A stretch of 64,000 nucleotides of DNA from Lithodes maja (lineage: Eukaryota; Arthropoda; Malacostraca; Decapoda; Lithodidae): assembly GCA_037953745.1 (NCBI GenBank), contig JBAKBP010003193.1, forward strand, positions 94,416 through 158,415, in the 5' to 3' direction. A model generated the notes under the pieces. The model was not told the DNA's origin, did not search any database, and worked only from the letters and a program-made list of their open reading frames with translations. The position numbers were made by a program, and so were the translations under genes. Of the stretch, positions 43,140-54,026 are shown one piece after another. Each line of letters starts with the position of its first letter. Within the stretch, counting starts at the first letter, position 1.

Positions 43140-46110
43140 AATAAATTCTTCTCAGCATGGATTCACTCAGGGACGTTCTTGTCTTACTAATTTGCTTAGC
43201 TTTTTCTCAGAGGTATATGAAGCAGTAGATAGTGACAAGTCATATGATATTATATATTTAGATTTCAGTAAAGCTTTCGACAGAGTCCGTCATGAGAGAT
43301 TGATGAGAAAGGTTGAGGCACATGGAATAGGAGGGTCATTGTTGGGATGGATTAGGTCATGGCTAATTGGTAGGAAACAGAGAGTCAGCATAAATGGTAC
43401 CAAGTCAGAGTGGGGAGCAGTCAAAAGTGGTGTCCCCGAGGGATCGGTATTAGGTCCCCTGTTGTTTCTTATATACATAAATGACCTAGATTTAGGTATA
43501 ACTAGTAGGATAAGTAAATTCGCAGACGATACTAAAATGGGGAGATCAATTGATTCAGATAGCGATATAGAGTGCCTCCAAAGGGATCTAGATACCTTAC
43601 ATGAATAGTCAGTAAATTGGCAGATGAAGTTTAACATTGACAAATGCAAGGTATTAAAGATAGGGAAGATGCAAACAAATCAGGGATCAGGAGGTCAGAA
43701 GTGTGGGAAGCCATGAAAAGAGTGAAGTTGGGGAAAGCACCAGGAACAGATGGAGTGTGTGGGGAAATGTTGAGGTATGGTGGTGAGATAGTGATAGAAT
43801 GGGTATGGAAAATGTGCAAACTAGCATGGGAGAAGGGGAGTGCACCCGATGACTGGAAGACTGGCATAATAGTCCCCCTATATAAGGGCAAAGGGGAAAG
43901 AGGAGTGTGTGGTAACCACCGAGGAATATGTCTTCTAAGCGTAGTAGGGAAGGTATACAGTAGGGTAGTGATTGAGAGAGTGAGAGTGAGAACGGAGAAA
44001 TGGATAGGCGACGAGCAGGGAGGCTTTAGGAAGGGAAGAGGATGTGTAGATCAGATTTTTACCCTGAATTGTGTTGTGGAGAAGTATCTGGAGAAGAAAC
44101 AAAAGGTGTATGTTGCCTTTATGGACTTGGAGAAGGCCTATGACAGAGTGGATAGAGAAGGTTTGTGGAAAGTACTTAGAATATACGGAGTAGAGGGCAA
44201 GTTGCTGAAAGCAGTGAAGAGCATGTATGAGGGTGCAAAGGCGGCAGTACGTGTGGAGAGTGAGCAGAGCGAGTTCTTTGACCTGAATGTTGGTTTGAAA
44301 CAGGGGTGTGTGATGTCCCCGTGGTTGTTTACTGTATATATGGATGGAGTTATGAAAGAAATACTATCAAGAGCAGTGGATGTTGGTGTATCGCTGAAAA
44401 GGGAGGGAATTGAGTGGAAGCTACCTATACTGCTGTTTGCGGATGATACAGTTCTGATGAGTGATAATGAATGGGAGTTGCAGGGTCTGGTAAATAAGTT
44501 TGGAACAGTGTGCGAAAAACGGAATTTGAAGGTAAATACGGGGAAGAGCAAGGTTATGGTCTTCGAAAGGGGTGAAGTCACAGAGTGTGAGGTGAAGCTG
44601 AACGGTCAGGCTATGGAGATCGTCAACTCTTTTAAGTATCTGGGCAGTGTGTTGAGTAAAGATGGGACTATGGATGAAGAGGTGCGGGAGAGGGTACAAC
44701 AGGGGAAGAGGGTTGTAGGAACGCTAAAAGCAGTAACAAGAAATAGGGTGGTCAGTATGGAAGTGAAGAAGTCCTTGCATGACAGTGTGGTAATCCCGAC
44801 ACTGACTTACGGAAGCGAAGCATGGACGTTGGTTGAGAGACTCAGACCAAGAGTGAGAGCAGTGGAAATGAATTACTTAAGGAGTGCGTGCGGAATTACA
44901 TGGAGGGATAGACAGACTAATGAGGAAGTAAGAAGGAGGTGTGGTGTGGAGGTAGATGTGCTGGAAAGTGTGAAAAGGAACAACTTGAGATGGTTCGGCC
45001 ATATGGAACGTATGGAAAGCGAGAGAATGACTAAGAGGGTGTACGAGAGCGAGGTGGAGGGACAGAGGGGGAGAGGTAGACCGAATATGAGGTGGAAGGA
45101 TGGAGTGAGGAACTACATGAATGAAGGCGGTGCTGGTTGGGGGGAGGGGCGTCGACTGACTGGGGACAGAGGTGCATGGGGGCGGTTCGTTCGTGGCCAC
45201 CCCTTCGGGGATCACGGCGTCAGGCAATAGATAGATAGATAGATAGAAGATGCAAACAAATTTTAAATATAAACTAGCTAATTTAGAATTAGAAAATTCA
45301 GACTGCGAGAAAGATCTAGGTGTGTTTGTTAGCAACGATTTGAAGCCTAGAAAACAGTGTATAAGCGTTCGTAATAAGGCAAACAGGATTCTCGGGTTCA
45401 TCTCTAGGAGTGTGAGTAACAGAACTGCTGATGTTATCTTAAAACTTTATTTGTCATTAGTGAGACCCCATATGGATTATGCTGTCCAATTTTGGTGTCC
45501 TTATTACAGAATGGACATAGATTCATTGGAGAGAGTTCAGCGTAGAATGACAAAAATGATCCATAATATTAGAAATCTTCCGTATGAAGAAAGGTTGAAG
45601 AAATTAGGTTTACATTCGTTAGAGAGACGCAGAGTTAGAGGGGATATGATAGAGGTGTTCAAGTGGGTTAGTGGGATTAACAAAGGGGACATGACAAATG
45701 TACTAAAGCTCAGTGATAGCGAAAGAACTCGTACCAATGGTTTCAAATTAGATAAATTTCGTTTCAGAAAAGATATAGGCAAATATTGGTTTGGTAACAG
45801 AGTTGTAGATGGGTGGAATGGACTACCAAGTGCTATAGTGGGATTACAAATGGTAGGGAGCTTTAAGATAAAATTGGATAAGCATATGGACGAGAAGGGT
45901 TGGGTGTGAAGGGGGATCAGCTGGGTTGGGCCAATCAGCGCTCTGCAGACCCCCGTAATCCTGCGTTACTCTCTAACCGTTTTGGCAAGATGATCCTCAG
46001 GGTATTAGAGTGTTGAGCCTATAATTGGGCTTTGTAATTGGGACAGGGATCTGCCTTGCTTAGGCCAATCGGCTTTCTGCAGACTCCCATTTTCTTATGT
46101 TCTTATGTAC
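43140..46110 (+). mobile_element. CR1/L2-like LINE (LINE-4), split by an RTE LINE
   Basis: 5'-truncated. RT starts at about 43150 with QHGFTQGRSCLTNLL, FSKAFDRVRHE, GVPEGSVLGPLLFLIYINDL (usual GVPQ changed to GVPE) and KFADDTKM. It is interrupted at 43681-45245. It resumes with EKDLGVFVSNDLKP, LYLSLVRPHMDYAVQFW, RRRVRGDMIEVFKW and FGNRVVDGWNGLP, stopping at 45907. The end repeats TTCTTATGTTCTTATG at about 46092-46107, an 8-bp reiteration like CR1/L2 tails. A stop at about 43606 also breaks it. Confidence 0.88.
43681..45245 (+). mobile_element. RTE-type LINE inserted in LINE-4
   Basis: A 16-bp duplication GAAGATGCAAACAAAT flanks it at 43665-43680 and 45246-45261, and it ends in an ATAG repeat. 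It is 5'-truncated at the start of RT. One open frame (to 45230) encodes RT with GTDGVCGEMLRYGG, LYKGKGERG, FMDLEKAYDRVD, GLKQGCVMSPWLF, LLFADDTVLM, FKYLGSVLSKD and a C-terminal RWFGHMERM region. The frame is intact, so insertion is probably recent. It is the best RT copy of this RTE family here (others at 6031-6690 and 30824-33581). Confidence 0.93.
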
Positions 46111-46114
46111 TGTA

Positions 46115-46155
<41 letters not shown>

Positions 46156-46189
46156 ATAATAATAATAATAATAAATATATATATACTAT
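46111..46189 (+). repeat. Poly(A) and (AAT)n run
   Basis: A run of about 36 A (46118-46153) followed by AAT repeats. It separates LINE-4 from the SINE-B repeat and could be the tail of either neighbour. Confidence 0.85.
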
Positions 46190-46585
46190 ATTATTATGTT
46201 CCTTCCAACAACCAACCATACTCCTAAAATCGATTAATGAAATTTACAAACACATGTGGCAGTCCGTGGATTCGAACCCAGGATGCTCACACCGAAAATC
46301 AACACCTTATACATCGCACCACGAAGACAGTTAAAGGTTGGTGGACACTGCCTACGATTTATTATGCAACTTCGAATCCTGCATATCAATCTAAGCATGT
46401 ACACACATCCCAACTGCAACTCACGTAGGCTATGCATATGTGAATGGAAAGAGCAATTAATGGGGCCTTAACCACTTAGGGAAGTCCTCTCGATAAATTA
46501 CTCCTGAACCAATATAAATTATTATGTTCCTTCCAACAACCAACCATACTCCTAAAATCGATTAATAAAATTTACAAATATATAA
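46190..46585 (-). mobile_element. SINE-B copy plus start of a second unit
   Basis: 46190-46478 matches 36330-36610 with a perfect B box complement at 46268-46278. After TTAACCAC and a CTCGATAAATTACTCCTGAACC linker, 46515-46585 repeats the start of the unit. The TTAA at about 46471-46474 is the empty equivalent of the MITE site at 37612. Confidence 0.78.
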
Positions 46586-46678
46586 ATAAATTGCAGCAAT
46601 TGCGTCTCAGTATACATATTATTACTGGTAGCCTACTCTTCTAAAGATGCCAAACAAAACTTTGATCTAGTAACATAC

Positions 46679-46835
46679 CTTTAGGCAGAGTTCTTTGGAC
46701 CTGTCATAAACTGAAGTTATCAAGTTATTGAGTTGGTTCCCGTTATCCACCAGTTCATTTCTAAGACAGTCATATATGTACAGTAGGTAGTGTGTGTCCT
46801 CCCTCGCATACTTGATAAAGTCCTCGGGCAAAGGT
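46679..46835 (-). CDS. EXOSC10: EXOSC10 (Rrp6) exon, exonuclease Exo III motif
   Basis: A 157-bp exon. The acceptor is GTTTTCAG before 46835 and the donor after 46679 is AAAG|GTATGT. It encodes PLPEDFIKYAREDTHYLLYI, then YDCLRNELVDNG and a DRSKELCLK end. The YAREDTHYLL segment is the Exo III motif of DEDDy exonucleases; the catalytic Tyr and the Asp four residues later are both present. EXOSC10 trims and degrades RNA 3'-5' in the nucleus and nucleolus as part of the exosome. The first base completes a codon from an upstream exon not found in this window, so the gene extends beyond 64000 or is hidden in large introns. Confidence 0.95.
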
Positions 46836-47059
46836 CTGAAAACAAAGGGGAATTCAAATTACACATACACAAAAATAACAAACACAAATACACACACACA
46901 AAATATGATAAACTGTAAAGATAGGCATTACAAGATATATTGTCCATTAATTATGACGAGTCTATAAATCATGACCCCCAACCTATCATAACTCATAAAG
47001 GACTTGACCAATATGATATATACAGTATCCCTACCATTCAGTGAGTAAACCAGTAAATA

Positions 47060-47456
47060 GCTTTGAAAATTTACAGCTCAATTGCTCCAACCCTCCCAAG
47101 TTGCAAGAGGCAAGGAACCATAGAAGCCTTCCTGAAAGATCGGAGACAGAGGGTACTGGTGAATGGAATAGGCTCGGGGTGGAGGGAAATTACAAGTGGG
47201 GTTCCTCAGGGATCTGTGTTGGGACCACTACTGTTCGTTATATTTATCAACGACTTACCTGAAGTTATAACTAATGGAAGTGAGTTATACCTGTATGCGG
47301 ATGACACTAAGCTGTATAGAAGAGTGAGGAGTAAGGAAGATGTGGGTTTGCTTCAAGGAGATGTGGATGGCATGAAGGGATGGTCTGAGAATTGGTTAAT
47401 GCCTTTTCATCCAAAAAAATGCAAGTACATGCGGATTGGGACAAGCAAGACAGACA
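47060..47456 (+). mobile_element. CR1/L2-like LINE-3, left part
   Basis: RT coding with IEAFLKDRRQRVLVNG, SGVPQGSVLGPLLFVIFIND and LYLYADDTKLY (YADD at about 47296), then FHPKKCKYMRIG. It breaks off at 47456 where the CR1-like element is inserted, and resumes at 51936. The 5' end is truncated or unrecognisable before about 47100. Confidence 0.88.
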
Positions 47457-47782
47457 TAATAATAATAATAATAATAATAATATTTATTCAGTTAGCAATT
47501 TACAGAGTTGGTACCACATAGTTTGTTACAAATATGACATGTACTGTACCAGCCTTGCATAATTCCAACTAAGGATAGCCCAATAAGGCCGTTAGGCGTA
47601 TTTCCATTGGGGTCCTTGTGGGATTAGGTTAGCTGGGGAAAATGGGGAGGATAAAGAAATAGATACTTTAGAGAAAGTATTTCTAGGGGGTTATTTTAAG
47701 ATACCTTACATCCTATAGTAAATATCAGTAATCCGTAATCAGTAATCATTTCAGTTTGGTTTGTCTATCTCTTATGTCGCAT

Positions 47783-48994
47783 TTAGTAGTAGACATAAGC
47801 TTGGTGCTCCCTTCTCGCAGCTGTCCGGTTCAGGTGTTCCTTCAGGCTACGTCTGAAGGAATACAGTGTTCCCTTTTCACGGACTGACTGGGGTAGGTCG
47901 TTCCAGTCTTTGATGGCGGTGAAGAAGAATGTTTGCTTACCCTGTCCTTGGATTCTCGGGACCTTAAAATTAAACATCCTGTTTCTTGTATTATGTCCAC
48001 TCCTCTCATTTGCTTTAACAAAATCATTCTTTAGGTACTCTGGAGCTCTGTCATAGAAAATTTTGAAGGCATTAGTGAGCCTGATTTGTTTGGCCCTGTC
48101 AGCGACATTGAGCATACCTAGTGACTGAAGTTGTTCCTGGCCAACATGTGATCTGGGTCCTAGGTTCAGCATGAACCTAACCATTTTATTTTGAGTGACC
48201 TGAAGTTTGTGCTGTGCTGATTTAGATGATGCAGAGTACCAGGATGACACAGAATAGTCAAAATGACATTGAACAAGCGCTTGGCAGAGGGTCTTTTTGG
48301 TCGCCGCGGGCAAGCATCCCACCTGTCTATACAGGTATTTTATACGTGCTCTACACTTACTCAGGATAGATTCCAAAATTGTTTCACCTGACAAACTCGC
48401 GTCCAGTTTTAGTCCGAGATATTTAACTTGTGACACTGTTGTTATAGGAATATCATTACAGTTGACCGAGAAGCCCACAATGTCTTTCAGTTTGCGTTTT
48501 GTTCCACATAAGATGGCTTCCGTCTTGCCCAGGTGAAGAGATAGTCTATTGTCCACTAGCCATTCACTACATGATTCTAGTTCTTTGGAAAGTGAAGCGG
48601 CAATACTTATTGGGTCTTTTCCTGAAACCAGGAGCACGCTGTCGTCTGCATACAGTAATAATTTACATGAGACGCTCAGTTCCATGTCGTTCACATAACA
48701 GAGAAAGAGTAAGGGACCAAGGATGCTTCCCTGCGGGACCCCACAGTTAATTGGCATAGGATCAGATATATTATCGTCAATTTTGACTCTTTGAGTTCTA
48801 CCACTAAGATAAGATTTAAACCAGTTCACAGATCCTATGCCCATTGCTTGTAGTTTATTACATAGGATATCATGGTCTACTGTGTCAAACGCTTTTTGTA
48901 GATCAAGAAGAACCATACCGGTGTAGTTACCTTTAGACATTTCTTTACGAATGTGATCCGTTAAGTGGATGAGACAGGAGTCTGTCGAGTACAT
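47783..48994 (-). pseudogene. LINE-2 RT, second half
   Basis: A 403-codon frame with VLLDLQKAFDTVDHDIL, GVPQGSILGPLLFLCYVNDM and LLYADDSVLLVSG (YADD catalytic motif near 48650). These are followed by the thumb (VKYLGLKLD), and a C-terminal domain with FFFTAIKDWNDLPQSVREK before the stop at 47783. It is in a different frame from the first half; overlap is at 48961-48994. Confidence 0.9.
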
Positions 48995-51000
48995 GCATCT
49001 GAAACCTGATTGAAACTTATAAATAGATCATTTTGTTTGAGGTAGTGTTCAATTTGGGTGTATACCGCTCTTTCAAGGATTTTAGATACAATACATAATA
49101 TGCTAACTGGTCTGTAGTTACCAACTTCTAGTTTATTTCCTTTCTTGAATAGAGGGGTTACAATAGCTTCCTTCAGTTCAGCAGGTACAGTGTTGGTGTT
49201 AATTGACAAGTTGATGATGTGGGTTAGGGGGCCTGCTATACCAATGGCTCCATCTCGTAGAAATTTGGCAGGAATTTTGTCTGGTCCTGTGCTTTTATGT
49301 ACATTTAGGTTAGACAGCTCGTCAAAAGTGTATTTTGATGTAACATTTTGCAATCCAAATGTGTTTGGGTGTATGTCTTTATCTCTGTAGAAATTTCGAA
49401 AGGTGGCCGTTGTTGTCGTGTATTTATTGAGAGGTTGAGGTAGGTTCTGTGCAAGTGTGTTTGCTATGGAGGTGAAGAAGGAGTTGAAGTAGGTTGAAAT
49501 TTGTCGTTTATCGTGGCAAATCTGATCATTAATGGTGAGAGCAATATTAGTGTTAGACGAATCCCTTGTCTTGTTGCTGTAGCCTGTTGTTTTTAGGTGC
49601 CTCCATAGTTTCTTTGGGTTATTCTGATATTCCTCTGCCTTATTGTGAAAATAATTAGTTTTCGCTGATTTTATTTTCCTACTTAGTTTATTCCTGGCCC
49701 TGTTGAACTCATGTTTCAGACCTTGATCCTGTCTATGTTTCGCTAGCCTTTTTAACAGATTGTCTCTGTGTTCCAGATGGTGTAGTATGTCATTGTTGAT
49801 CCATGGGTCTGACCTTGCTTTAATTCGTATGTCTTTCAGAGGAGCTATTTCGTCTAGAATGTTTGTGATGATGGTTCTGAAGCCAACCCATGCGTCATTA
49901 ACGTTTGTACTTCCAAACACTGGAGACCAGTCTGTATTCCATAACATGTCCAGAAATGTTTCTTTATTGTAGTTTCTGAGTGGCCTTGTTTTGATAATCT
50001 TGTGATTCTCTAGGGTAATTTTTGTGGTTTTTCGTGTGCAATATGTGACGAAGTGATCACTTATCCCAGTCTGTATAACCCCTGATTGGGATATTTTGTC
50101 CTCTCTGTTACAGTTTATGTGGTCTATTATTGTGGCAGTGTTCTCAGAGATACGTGTGGGGGTTGTGATGAGTTGTTTGTGATTGTGCATTGTCAGTATA
50201 TGCCTATATTCTCGTACAAGCCTATCATTTCGTTGTTTGTAACACAGGTTAAAATCCCCTAGTATGATGGATTCATTCCGAGGGTCTAGCGATGACAACG
50301 TTCGTTCAAATTTGGTCAAGAATTGTGTGTCGTCTGGTGGCCTATAGCATACCCCAATTGTGATGAGTCTTGTCCTCGGCAGGTGTAGATCGATCCACAG
50401 AGCTTCGTGATTTTCTACATGGAGGTCGGTCCTGGTTGTGTGTGTGAGGTTGTTTTTTACATACAGACATACTCCTCCCCCATGCCTATTGCGATCATTC
50501 CTAACCATATTAAAACCTTGAATGTTTATTTCACCATCGTTTATACTTGAATCCAGCCAGGTTTCTGTGATTGCAATTATTGAAGCTTTGGCCTTATTAG
50601 CTAACAAGTTTAATTCTGACAATTTATGGTACATTGATCTGGCGTTAATGTGGATAAGATGGAGCCCTTTGTTGGTGAACACTCTGTATTCATCTTTGAT
50701 TTTGAATGTGTCCTGGCTGGATTCTGAGTTGTTAATACTAATTGGTTCATTTACATTAATATTCGGTAATGAATGCAAGGCACATATGTTGCATAGGAAT
50801 TCCCGTTCTTCACTGTTGGTCTTCTTAGAGATGCACTTCATGTGAGCTACAGTTTTACACTTAACACAGTTTATGATCCTTTGTTTTCTTGTTATGAGTG
50901 ATTCACATATTTCACAAATGATTTTAGGACCCTTAATAGCTATTTCCCTACATTTATCGCATTCCACTTCTTTTCTGCTAGTAACGTAAGTACTGTACAT
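48961..51000 (-). pseudogene. LINE-2 PHD finger, endonuclease and RT first half
   Basis: A 679-codon frame. Residues about 15-95 have Cys/His pairs in PHD order (CDKC, CEIC, CVKC, HMKC, CNIC). Then comes the endonuclease: HINARSMYHKL, ITETWLDSSI, GGGVCLYVK, CYRPPD, ILGDFNLC and a GISDHFVTY end, which includes the conserved Glu, Asp-Asn and Asp-His catalytic residues. Next are a basic linker and RT blocks STGPDKIPAKFLRDG, PLFKKGNKLEVGNYRPVS. The first Cys pair of another finger (CIVC...CSSC) lies upstream in a different frame at about 51085-51010. Confidence 0.9.
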
Positions 51001-51561
51001 CGATCGTGTACTGTTTCATTACAACTACTACATTGTGACGTTGTACTCCTTTTGTTGAATCCAATATCGCACACTATACATATTTTCCTGTTACTGTTCA
51101 TCGTACGTCTGGCGGTGTGGTGTGATCAGCTGTGCGCCGTGAGCGGCTGATGGTGTGTGAGCGCGTGAGATGAGGACAGGTTGTGGCTCCCCCTTGCCCC
51201 CCTCCCACCCTACCTGTATTTGTTGTTTTATGTCCTTGTTCTTGGCCCGTTGTTGCTGTTACTTCATTGTCGATGTGTTTGCTAGAGCTTCCTGTTTGTT
51301 TGGGTGTTCTGGTTGCATGTTGTGTTACTTGGGTCACCGATATCTGTGGTAGTGATGATACAGTTGAGGGTAATGTTGAGTAAGTAGAATGTTGGCACTG
51401 TGCTGGCGGTTGCCTGCGGTCTTGGTTGTGAGTTGGAGCGTGACGGGAGACTTGGGTGCCTGCTGGCCCAGTTTGTTATAACGAATTTTACTGCTAGGGA
51501 CTGTTGAAACGTCGGTGTCTGCCTTACTTGTTTGGTGGTGAGGTTTCTTCAACGTTGAACT

Positions 51562-51600
51562 AGGGCCGGGGTTGGTCTCTACATCTCCGCAGCTAATTAG
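51562..51600 (-). other. 2A-like ribosome-skipping motif in LINE-2
   Basis: The minus strand reads LISCGDVETNPGP, matching the 2A consensus D(V/I)ExNPGP with a leucine-rich lead-in (LLCYTLISCGD). In 2A sequences the ribosome skips the Gly-Pro bond and releases the upstream peptide. Such motifs are known at N-termini of some non-LTR retrotransposons, for example in sea urchin and trypanosomes. The frame is open from 51705 to 51334. The hydrophobic leader at 51896-51790 is in a neighbouring frame, so a frameshift separates them in this copy. Confidence 0.82.
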
Positions 51601-51896
51601 AGTGTAGCACAATAGGTGTTGTAGCGAGGTTGTGCCAGAGTATTTGCCCAGTCGCGGCGTCTTCCCGATATATGAAATAGACAGGCAGGAATGGTGACAG
51701 AAATTTCACTCGTGTGTGATTTCTGTGTGACGAGGTCCCTCAATACTTGTTTAGTGTTGACCTGGTACACTACCGGTCCCCTCTGCACCTGTATATCAGC
51801 ACAGCCCCTCTGGATGTTGAGAAGGATGATACATAGAGAGAGGGCTACGCCCGCACCCTTCATCCCTCCCGCCATTGAGAGTATGTCAATTGACAA
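51597..51896 (-). pseudogene. LINE-2 N-terminal leader frame
   Basis: The frame starts with several Met codons. From the Met of MKGAG it has a basic residue then a hydrophobic run (VALSLCIILL) and small residues, like a signal peptide. It is followed by VQRGPVVYQVNTKQVLRDL and a basic HISGRRRDW end. Its stop coincides with the start of the 2A region, in a frame offset by one or two bases, indicating an indel near 51650. Confidence 0.55.
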
Positions 51897-51935
51897 GGTA
51901 GATACAGGTAGGTAGACAAGGTAGGATACAGTATG

Positions 51936-52711
51936 TATGAAGCGATGGAGGAAGTGAATGCAGAAAAGGATATAGGAGTAGTGATAGACAATAAGTTAAA
52001 TTTCTCAGAACATTTAGCGGAAAAGATAAACAAAGCCAATAGAATTGTAGGGCTGATAAGGACATTTGTGTCACTTGACGAAGAAATCTTCAGGAATCTC
52101 TATACAGCGCTGGTTAGGCCGCACCTGGAATATGCAAACCAGGTGTGGGATCCATATATGGTAAAGGATATAGAAGCAGTGGAGAGCTAGCAAGCTAGTA
52201 CTGTACCAACGTTGAAGAACGCGGGCTATGAGCAGAGGTTGAGGACACTGGGGCTTCCGACACTGGCATATAGGAGAAAGAGAGGGGATATGATAGAGAC
52301 TTTTAAGATAGTGTCAGGAAAGTATGATGAGGATGTGTGTGAAGGTATCTTCTTGATGCGGGAGGGAACAAGAACGAGAGGACACTCAAAGAAAATTTAC
52401 AAAGAAAGAAATAGGCTTGAGAAGTCATTTTGTGATAGAGTGGTAAATGAGTGGAACGCACTGCCCCAGTATGTAGTCGATTCCGAATCAATAAGGGAGT
52501 ATGAAAGTAATCTTGATAAAGCATGGGGAAGACAAGATTTGAAGTTTGATTATAAAGCAAAAATACAGAATAGTAGAAATGTTGCGTCTGCTACCGCCGC
52601 CGCCAACACCGTGAATGACCGCAGCAGTGCAAGTACTGGTACTGAGCTGGATACACAGGCCTAGTTTGCCTTTTTCCAGAGGATCTACTGTAAGAAACTG
52701 TAAGAATAATT
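51936..52711 (+). mobile_element. CR1/L2-like LINE-3, right part
   Basis: Resumes LINE-3 coding with YEAMEEVNAEKDIGVVIDNK and continues as in 26758-27525, with small deletions near 52185 (frame break) and 52423. Stop at 52662, then the same GAAACTGTAA-type end. Confidence 0.9.
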
Positions 52712-52771
52712 TCTAGACTCGTCATAATGAATATAGATTAGTTAATGCCTCTTAATTTGATAACCAATTAA

Positions 52772-53247
52772 CCCATGTTACCCGGAAGGGCTCTGAGGTG
52801 CCCATAACAAATTAGGGCCCAAAACACGGATGGGCTCTTGAGCACCGTAAGCTTGAAAGCCTATTAAGCCTGTTTTGAAAGCCGTGCGTCCGACGCATGT
52901 AAACACAGCCGATCGGAGGCGACGCGCACCTTCGAAAACAAGGAGACATCGGAGCTTGTTATTGTGTTGTCTGCTAGCACAGATTTAGTGTTGAAAAGTG
53001 TCTCATATTGCTAACATCGCCTCGAAACTCTCTCCACGGAAATCGTCATCACAACTGAACCAGTTGACTTGGCGAGCTCTACTCAACGCCAGTGTACAGG
53101 TATGAAACACATCTACGTTTAGAGATGCGTGGGAATTGTCTAGCCATTACAATAACAAAGATACGGGTAGCCTATTAAAGACGTTTTTCGGCCAGATCGC
53201 CCAGGTTTCGGGGATATCCTCTAGAAGGCGAAACCGGTCTGTGAGGG
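52772..53247 (-). mobile_element. TTAA MITE, family B copy 3, inverted
   Basis: TTAA at 52768-52771 and 53248-53251. Read on the minus strand it shares with the other family B copies GGCCGAAAAACGTCT, GAGTAGAGCTC, AAGTCAACTGGTTCAGTTG and GATGACGATTTC. It is more diverged than the adjacent plus-strand copy. Confidence 0.82.
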
Positions 53248-53251
53248 TTAA

Positions 53252-53731
53252 CCCTCCAGCCCCGGTTATGTATTATATATATATTCCTCGAAACCCGGGT
53301 GTTTTGGCCGAAAAACGTCTAGGCTAGGCTACCGTATATTCGTTAATCAGACTGCTTACCGCATTCCCGCGCATCCCCAAGCGTAGCTGTGTTATTTACC
53401 TGTAAAATGGCATTAAGTAGAGCTCTCTAAGTCAACTGGGTGAGCTGTGATGATGATTTCATTGGAGATAACTTTATGGCCAAACCAGCCACTTTACACC
53501 ACTTTTCGATACTGAACAACAACATACAGGCACACAAGAACAAGCGACGCTCTCCTTCTTGTGGCCGGAGATGCGGAGCGTCGGTCCAGCCGGCTGTTGT
53601 TTACATGCGTCGGACCGACGCCTCGCACAGCAAGCTCACAGGCTGTGACGTCGTGGGTGCATAAGAGGCCTTCCGGGTACCTGGTACATGCTTTTTTATG
53701 GGCGTACATGAGGTCATCCGGGAACCAAGGG
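53252..53731 (+). mobile_element. TTAA MITE, family B copy 4
   Basis: 480 bp, nearly identical to 5105-5584, with TTAA at 53248-53251 and 53732-53735. The left TTAA is shared with the inverted copy to its left. Confidence 0.9.
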
Positions 53732-53735
53732 TTAA

Positions 53736-54026
53736 AGGAACATATGCTAAAGGTTTTGATGAAGTAACGTTAAGGAGTGCTAGTTATGCTTGTAATGTGG
53801 TGCTAGTCATTTTGAGGATTTAGTTATGAGTAAGTAAATGTAGTCTCCGTGGCAGTGTGTCAACCCAGGACAATTTGATTCTTTAACCGGAATGAAATTG
53901 AGAAGGAATACAGGAAAACTGATCATACATACATACATACAGGTTTAAAATTGCATGTATTGGCTGTTTTATCAATCTAATAATAATGACTAAAAATAAG
54001 GAACTTTTGCTTTATGACTGGTTTGG
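53736..54026. other. Unassigned spacer with (CATA)n
   Basis: Only a short CATACATACATAC run at about 53926-53940 stands out. Confidence 0.4.

Larger units (their letters stand above)
47457..51935 (-). mobile_element. CR1-like LINE (LINE-2), nearly full length
   Basis: About 4.5 kb on the minus strand, ending in an AAT repeat at 47457-47481. It interrupts LINE-3 so cleanly that the two LINE-3 parts adjoin in coding order. From its 5' end it encodes a hydrophobic leader (about 51870-51790), a 2A-like motif (51562-51585), a basic/Gln-rich linker, PHD-type zinc fingers (about 51085-50750), an apurinic-like endonuclease (50640-49980) and RT with C-terminal domain (49400-47783). Frames change near 51650, 51335, 51000 and 48990. 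It is therefore probably inactive, although most motifs are intact. Confidence 0.92.
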
